NCBI RefSeq assembly: GCF_037975245.1
Contig: NC_092576.1
Span: forward strand, 41,980,611-42,044,610
Source of the DNA: Apostichopus japonicus
Lineage: Eukaryota; Echinodermata; Holothuroidea; Aspidochirotida; Stichopodidae
Direction of reading: 5' to 3'
Length of the DNA stretch: 64,000 bases
Position numbers and translations under genes: made by a program. The notes beneath the pieces were generated by a model that worked only from the letters and a program-made list of their open reading frames with translations, had not been told where the DNA came from and searched no databases. Of the stretch, positions 57,541-64,000 are shown piece by piece (the first letter of the stretch is position 1; the number at the start of each line of letters is the position of its first letter).

Positions 57541-59059
57541 GGCGCGAACGATATACCGTAAAAATGCTGCGACTCCCCATGTCAGCATGTTCATTACACT
57601 AGGCCTAACGTTCGTAAACAAAACAGAGAGATTCGATTGGCGCATGATCTGGTGGGCGGGGCTTGCAAATACGGCGAATTTTAATCAGCCCAAATTTGTA
57701 ACGACATATAGCTCAACGAAACTAATTTCTATTGATATGAAAAAATGCTTATAACGGTTTCATTTTCTCTGGGCTTTTAGTGCAGTAAGCTGGAAAGGTC
57801 GAAGTTTAACTTTGGCAAACAAGTAATGAGACTTTAACAACGCTCATTAATACGTCCTTCTTGGAAATGATATCACGATTAGCAAATTTAAGAAATGGAT
57901 ACTCCATATCATTTATTATTAAATCCATAATTGTACAGAAACTGACTTAATTGTTTTTTTTTGGATAATACAAAAATACATATCTCACCATTTACATTCT
58001 CTGATATCCATATGTCACTATTCATCTTTTCTACAATTTTGTATCCAAATTTTGCGTCAAGTTTAGTTATTTTATTTGCTTTAAATTATAACATACTTCA
58101 TGCGTCAGTGTGGACATTTGATGACGTAATTAAATATCCATATCCTCTCCACCATATGCAGTAACTCCATCATCCATAACCAATCATGCATCGATTCTCG
58201 CTATATAATTACTATATTTACCATGACAATATATGTACCTCTAAATTATCTACCACGGAGGTAAACTCCATAAATACTGTTGGATCAGTGTTCTTTCTTT
58301 CAAGATTCCTGGTTTTATGGTGGGTGGTGTTTGTTCTTATGTGACACCCACAGTTACACCTTGGAAACGTGAAAGCACCGTCTTTCTAATACTACCACGT
58401 ACCTTAACTTTATTTACAGTGTTGCGTAACCTTCTTTCAAACTATACCTATGTCACAATGTGAAATCTCAAAACTGAGCCAACTAAACTCATCAATATTC
58501 CATTTTCTTTGTAATTACTCTATCAAGTACAATTTGATGAAAATGTTTTTTTTTTTCAAATATTTTTTTATTCTTTCGGGGATAACTTATTGATAAGCAG
58601 GTCATTCTGCATTCTGACATACATGGTTCCTTCTTTATATTGGCAGAAGACATATCCATGAAGTGATACAAGAAAAAAAAATGCTTAACAGAATAAATCA
58701 ATTTGAAAAACTCAGCATAAAATCGAGTGAGTTAAAAACAAGTATAATGATTTAAACTTAACTACATAACTAACAGTCCCCTAAGTAATAAATGTAAACA
58801 AATATCGACACATATAGTATTTGAAAAGAGCGAAAGTGATGAAAACAAAGTAAACTATTTAAAGAGAACGATGGCCAATGTTGTAACAACGTTACAATGA
58901 TATATAGAGACCCGAATTCCCCTTGAAGTTTCCCAGTACACTCCCAACTTGTTTTGTGTAAACCTCGGGCAAGCATTTTTCGATGAACTGAGTGGTGTAT
59001 AATAACTCCAGCGGGGTCAGAACAGGGTGTCTTCAGGAACATGTACTTGCGTAATTCAT

Positions 59060-59077
59060 CTACCAGGATCTACGCTT
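59060..59077 (-). CDS. Proposed last exon of the paralogue
   Basis: Acceptor CTTTGTCCTGTAG, reading KRRSW then TAG, in the same position as KAGSW stop at 5364-5381. Supports the existence of a tiny terminal exon, with the same caveats. Confidence 0.42.
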   Translation of the reverse strand, partial: KRRSW

Positions 59078-60589
59078 CTACAGGACAAAGAAGAATAAAA
59101 ACCATGCAAACAGAATGCTTGGGTATTAGGCATAGTCATTTTACATTATTATTGTTTTATTTTATTGTTAGAGGCGGGGGTAATAATAATGTTCATATAT
59201 TTTTTTTTAAAGTTCATAATAATTAAATATGTGGATGTATAAGAGTGGAATTATAATATAACGGAATAATGTTTACTAATAAGTTACTGCTTTTCTCCTC
59301 TAAAACATTAAAACCTATTCAATCAGTATGCGTGGATTTAATTAAGGCCTGATCATTTTACATGTTTTCGTTGTGGAGTGCGGGGGGGGGGGGGGGGTGT
59401 GGGTGGATAATCATAACTTTCAGATATTTGGATGTATAGGAGTGGAAGTCATCATTAACAATATATAATTATTACCATCAATTATATGCAGTATATTTAG
59501 TAGGGAACTCATTAACATGACATGTCTGCATTAATATGACATTTCAGTTGCTCATTAGATAGGTACATATATGTACCAATGTGTTTTGTGTTTCTTTCTT
59601 ATTAATGTACCTTTAGTTACCGAGTGCTTGATTGGATTGTTATAGATATATACTTGATTACTATCACTTTACCCTACTCATTGGATGATGAGAAATTTGT
59701 GTTCACTTTGCCATTTTAACCAGTATTTGAATGATTGCTTAGTTTTATTTGTCTTTGACATGACTCTGAACCTCTCACTGTTAGGTATGTAATATTAGTA
59801 TGATAATACTTCATCACGTTACCACGGTGAATGTTACTACACTTTATACTATACCCATTCAACGGTTTGTAACCTGCGTTTACTACATTGGAACTTCATC
59901 CAGACTTATATCATGTAATGATTAGTTAAAGCCGTATGCTACATCCAATTGCCAAATCTTTAGATGACCTAACTGGACCAAACTCATGCACTAATTCCTC
60001 TGTTCCACACACTGAATCCTTACTAGTACAGTATCTAAAGTCAGTCTTCGTTCCTTGCCTTCGTGTTTGCTCTGTCCAAATACCATATTTCCCCTTGCCA
60101 ACTCCAAATTTCCAGAGCGACACCCAAAATGACCCAGTACTGGGACTATACACTCCACGAGACCCCAGTCCCGCTTCGAACCTGACCTCTCCTATTTACT
60201 CGTCGCTGTATGCATTTGTAACATCATGTCGATATTTAGACCTTACGTTATACAACTTACACATGGTACGGCATATATTCTGTAATATATTGTTACTTTG
60301 TTAGAAATTCACTGATCCTGAACTTGAGCAAAGAGAAAAGGAACAGACCAAGCACCCACCACATTGTACTGTTGACAACACAGTGAATAATCATGTTAAC
60401 TAGTTATATCAAATCAAATCCTCTCATTCAATATTTAGCAATGAATGCTTACCACATCACTTCAATGTACATCATTCAATGTTAAAGTTGGTCGAGTTAA
60501 TTTTAGCATATCGATTGCAGAGTTAAGTTGTTATTTTTTAGTTTTCGATGAACAACAGCAATTTTATATATTGAATAGAACGTTTGAAA
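59078..60589. other. Intron of the paralogue; no gene
   Basis: Homologous to 5382-6350. A G-run lies near 59383. The open frame at 59936-60304 covers a stretch not evident in copy 1 and shows no known motif. Confidence 0.45.
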
Positions 60590-61150
60590 TATTTGTTCAG
60601 TGCATCCCTTTAATCCATCCATTGTATGTTAAGTAATATTTGTTTGCTACATCCCTTTAATCTATCCATTACAGGTTTATTAATATTTGTTGACTACATC
60701 CCTTTAATCCACGGTGTGCATGTTTAGAAATATGTTGACTACATCTCTTGAAACCACTAAGTATATGTTTATAAATATATATGTTCACTACATCCCTCTA
60801 ACCCAACCATTGTATGTTTAGTATTATTTGTTGACTACATCACTTCAATCCATCCAAAGTATAATTAGTAACATGTTGACTACATCCCTTTAATCCATCC
60901 ATTTCAGGTTTAGTACTATTTGTTGACTACATCCCTATAATCCATCAATTGTATATTAAGTCATATTTGTTTTTTTTTTAAATTCATCACTTTAATCCAC
61001 TCATTGCACATTTGGTAATATATGATAACTATTTCATTTTAATTCACTGATTTCGCATTTTGAAAAATTTGTTTCTATATTAGTTTTGTCCATTCTGTGC
61101 ATGCTTAGTAATATGTGTTCACAACATTACTTAATCCAATGAACGCATAT
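60590..61150. repeat. 47-bp minisatellite array, copy 2
   Basis: About nine well-preserved units and several decayed ones with the same TTTGTTGACTACATCCCTTT core. The array is about a third the length of the copy 1 array and uninterrupted. Confidence 0.92.
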
Positions 61151-62731
61151 ATAGTAAATTTGTTTACTACACTCAATAATCCACCTTATTCAACTTTTAT
61201 CCAATCATTCCGTGTTTGTTTTACTCAATACGTCTACTTGTATCTACTGACTCGGCATGTCAGTATTATCTATTTACAACATCTATGTTCAGAAACCATC
61301 GAATGATAACCGACATTTGACTCCGTTTATATAATTATTGATATATCACAGTTATAGTTAGTTTATCGGATGACGTCACTTTATGTCCTATATAGTTGTT
61401 GTTTTTGGATTGAATTAAAGTTTTGCTTAATTGCTTCTCTTTGGCTGAGCCATGGTGTGCTTATTACAGTGGCGTGAGAAGGATTTCAAAGGAGGAGTGA
61501 GCGTATGAGGCTAAACTTTCGTGGAAGGGCCAGGGAAGAATGAATGATTTTATAAAGGGGAAAGGAGGGTCCGCATTTGGTTCATTGTAGATGAACACTA
61601 TGTTGGGTGGTTTAGGGGTCAACCAAGGGAATGTTCTTCTTGTTAATAATAAATATGTTTAAACTTCCCCTGAACTGATTAAGATAGAGGCTTGAACCGC
61701 TATCAAAAATGAAAACAATAATAACCCTAACAACAGCAACCCCAAAATAGTCGTAAAATGGTGCATTCTAAGGCATATTTAAACTACAAGTAAGGTCTAT
61801 AGAAGTGGCTCTAAGGCAAAGTTTTGCTATTACATACTTTGTGTGAGCTTGAAGAAGGAAAGGTGGGCATGTTTAAGGGCTGCTAAGTAACTTATGTATT
61901 GATTAGACCTGTTCACTGAGTGTTTAATAATTATAATGTTCATCTTTAACCTGTTATACATCTATTTTTAAACCATCGTATTACTTTAACCTTTTATGGG
62001 GTGTTATGTTATCAATTTACTACCTTGCTACCTCATTATGAGTTTATTCAACAGTGTATTTCTGTAACCTGTTGATTGGTTGTGTAGCTAACTATCTATT
62101 AATACAGCGGACTTGTTTATTTGGTATAGTAACCATCGCATTCTTAAACCTTTCCAGTTGGTGTTTAGTCACTAATATATTACTGAGGTGTCATGTGACA
62201 GATGTATTACATCAAAGTTTCCACATCACATCCACCTAAGCCCAGGCCAACTCTGGAGACCATGTATAATATGTGTTGAGAAGTTCCCTACAATCATGTG
62301 ATACTAATCTGGTTCATCATTCATCATATTTTCAGCTAATTCACAATCAACGATCAAACACTGAGACAACCTCATTCTATCTGTCTTTAAAACGTGACTA
62401 CGAATTTAAAATTGATAAATTCATTGTAGGCGTTACTACGTTCGTGTGATTTACCGATAATTCCATATTGATGACATAGGGAGGGGGGTTGATAGGGTGC
62501 GACAGATTCCTTTGTTTTGAGGTCAGTATTATCTCTTTAATTGTTGCTGTATAATACACCTACCTCATGTCTACATTACTTCATCAATTGTTTGTGATGC
62601 GATGCATGCACACCGGCCTCAAGTTCTACGCTAGTCAGGGGATCGATGCTATCGGTAGTAATTATTATATAGTTATGTTAATAGAACATCAAATAGAACA
62701 TACCTGACGAAGTTATATTTAGACTACTTAC

Positions 62732-62802
62732 CAGCCAAAGACCAGAACCGAGATCAAGATAATTGTATTGATCATTCTTAGTACAATCAGGCCACCAGAT
62801 GA
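62732..62802 (-). CDS. Exon D of the paralogous gene
   Basis: 71 nt, identical in length and phase (1 to 0) to 11235-11305, acceptor GCCTCTCACAG, donor GTAAGT. It reads (V)IWWPDCTKNDQYNYLDLGS then GLWL. No stop or frameshift. Confidence 0.85.
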
Positions 62803-63910
62803 CTGTGAGAGGCGAATGAGATTAAACAGTAAATTAACGAATACAACAATTTACTTACAATATTTGACCTTCTACTAAAACAGTTGTTTAGAAATACGAG
62901 TGATTATCATTCCGTCAAATCTAAGCCTTTTAAATCATGCATGTTGGATATACAAACATCGGAAGCTGTGAACACGAGCTTAATCAGATGTGACTAACTC
63001 TGCGATACAGCAGATATACACAAATAAGAACCTGACGTTTCGCTATTCATCAGCAAGATCTTAATCCTTTACTTATTGAATAAACACCAGACAGTGTAAT
63101 TATTCAACATGTTCCAGTTTTAACGATGTTGCATAACATGTTTTATTTTGTCTACTTTGGAAACCATACAAGATACGGTATGTATGTATTGGCAAAGTGT
63201 TTTTCATAGCCGCGTGTTCATAGTAAAGGACCAGGTCAAAATTTCGATGAATTAGTCGACTTTTTGGGAAAGAGGTCGATATTTCAGGGGAAAGCATGAC
63301 ATTTCTTGATACAATACAACGGTGAAACAGAGATGAACATTTTGAAAATAAAATAGTAACAAGTTCACATTTTAATACATTACTTCTTTGTTTGGAGGAA
63401 AATTGTGCTACGTTATATTAAAAACAGTTGAAAATTAGAGGAATTATAGCTGAATTTTTGAGATTAAAATTCTGATTTTTTTTATAAAATAACGACATTT
63501 CCAGTGTCCTACTGGAACCACCGCAACTCAAAAAATCTGAAAACTCATTTTGTATTTAAGAAAAGCCTTTCTATAATTGTTTCTAGTATTGGTATCTGTA
63601 AGATGGGATCAGTGTACAGAATTATCAGTATTCATTTTTCTAAATAATGGAGGATTGTGATGACTTATGCGAGTCTTTTAATGCAGCATGCAGCAGATTG
63701 ACTTTATCAAGAAAACAAATGTATTCATCCTGTTTTATACAACATCAAGAAATAAACGATATGTATCCGAACTGTTCTGACATATGTAACTTGCCCTTCC
63801 TCGTTTGATTAAAACAAACCCAATCACATACGACTACCTGGAATGGTTTGAACTGTAGACAACATGACAAATGAAAGAGTCACTACTCTATTAATTAATA
63901 TGAACTTTAC

Positions 63911-63987
63911 CATTCACTCCCCGAGATTTCAGTGTGCATAGAGATGGTCCGACGGGTATCGATGAGGGCAGCAGACAGTCTTGTAGC
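63911..63987 (-). CDS. Exon C of the paralogous gene (LRR-like); gene continues beyond the window
   Basis: 77 nt, phase 2 to 1, donor GTAAAG, acceptor TCTGAATTAAG. It reads LQDCLLPSSIPVGPSLCTLK then SRGVN, nearly identical to the exon at 12627-12703. Upstream exons, including any death-fold exon, lie past position 64000. Confidence 0.88.
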
Positions 63988-64000
63988 CTTAATTCAGAAA

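Noticed and set aside
61470-62640. Transposon starting CAGTGGCGTGAGAAGG in the extra 1.1 kb of copy 2
   Set aside because: The left end resembles a hAT terminus but no inverted right end or 8-bp duplication was found, so only the length difference is reported.

Overview
This is eukaryotic DNA: the genes are split into short exons with GT..AG introns, the sequence is AT-rich, there are long AT and poly-G/poly-C tracts, and remnants of several transposon classes are nested inside one another. The frequent TAGGCCTA-type motif, together with a death-fold gene and Ig-like debris, suggests an invertebrate deuterostome, most likely an echinoderm (perhaps a sea cucumber). That placement is an inference, not a proof. 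No bacterial genes, tRNA, rRNA or CRISPR were found.

The main host gene lies on the minus strand from about 34.0 kb to 5.36 kb. I rebuilt it from splice sites. A possible 5'UTR exon (33899 upward) is followed by the ATG exon (32901-32951), a death-fold (DED-like) exon (32022-32327), a short linker exon (31693-31745) and then a repeated four-exon cassette called here A, B, C and D. Cassette 1 is B 31016-31212, C 30503-30579, D 30206-30294. Cassette 2 is A 26819-26938, B 23274-23482, C 22535-22611, with D not found. Cassette 3 is A 20845-20964, B 19206-19414, C 12627-12703, D 11235-11305. A tiny last exon with a stop is proposed at 5364-5381. Intron phases are 0/0/2/1/0 throughout and exon lengths are nearly constant. 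The protein reads as a death-fold domain followed by leucine-rich-repeat-like modules. It resembles the ends of an NLR immune receptor, but no NACHT ATPase exon is visible anywhere in the window.

The 3' part of this gene (about 3.31-12.72 kb) is repeated in the same orientation at about 54.62-64.0 kb. That copy holds a second C exon (63911-63987), a second D exon (62732-62802) and a matching last exon (59060-59077), so the window ends inside a tandem paralogue. Both copies carry a 47-bp minisatellite. Each has also gained different insertions.

Transposons fill the rest. They are: two degenerate non-LTR retrotransposon fragments (about 960-1935 and 16410-16870); three short hAT-type elements with 8-bp target duplications (13562-13997, 26197-26471, 41942-42432); a ~3-kb element (about 7436-10432) with nine copies of a 13-bp subterminal motif and a probable nested element; a PIF/Harbinger system (MADF-BESS gene 41744-52546 and a dead HARBI1-like transposase 50697-51440); and, within the MADF gene's intron, a 6.2-kb TTAA-flanked element (42594-48804). 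The last carries a broken P2RX7-C-terminus-like zinc-binding gene and exons of a THAP-type Kolobok-like transposase. Two possible solo LTRs (28296-29211, 50041-50632) and a dispersed LTR-like repeat (1-905 and 40506-41455) complete the list. A decayed Ig-like exon sits at 37196-37459.
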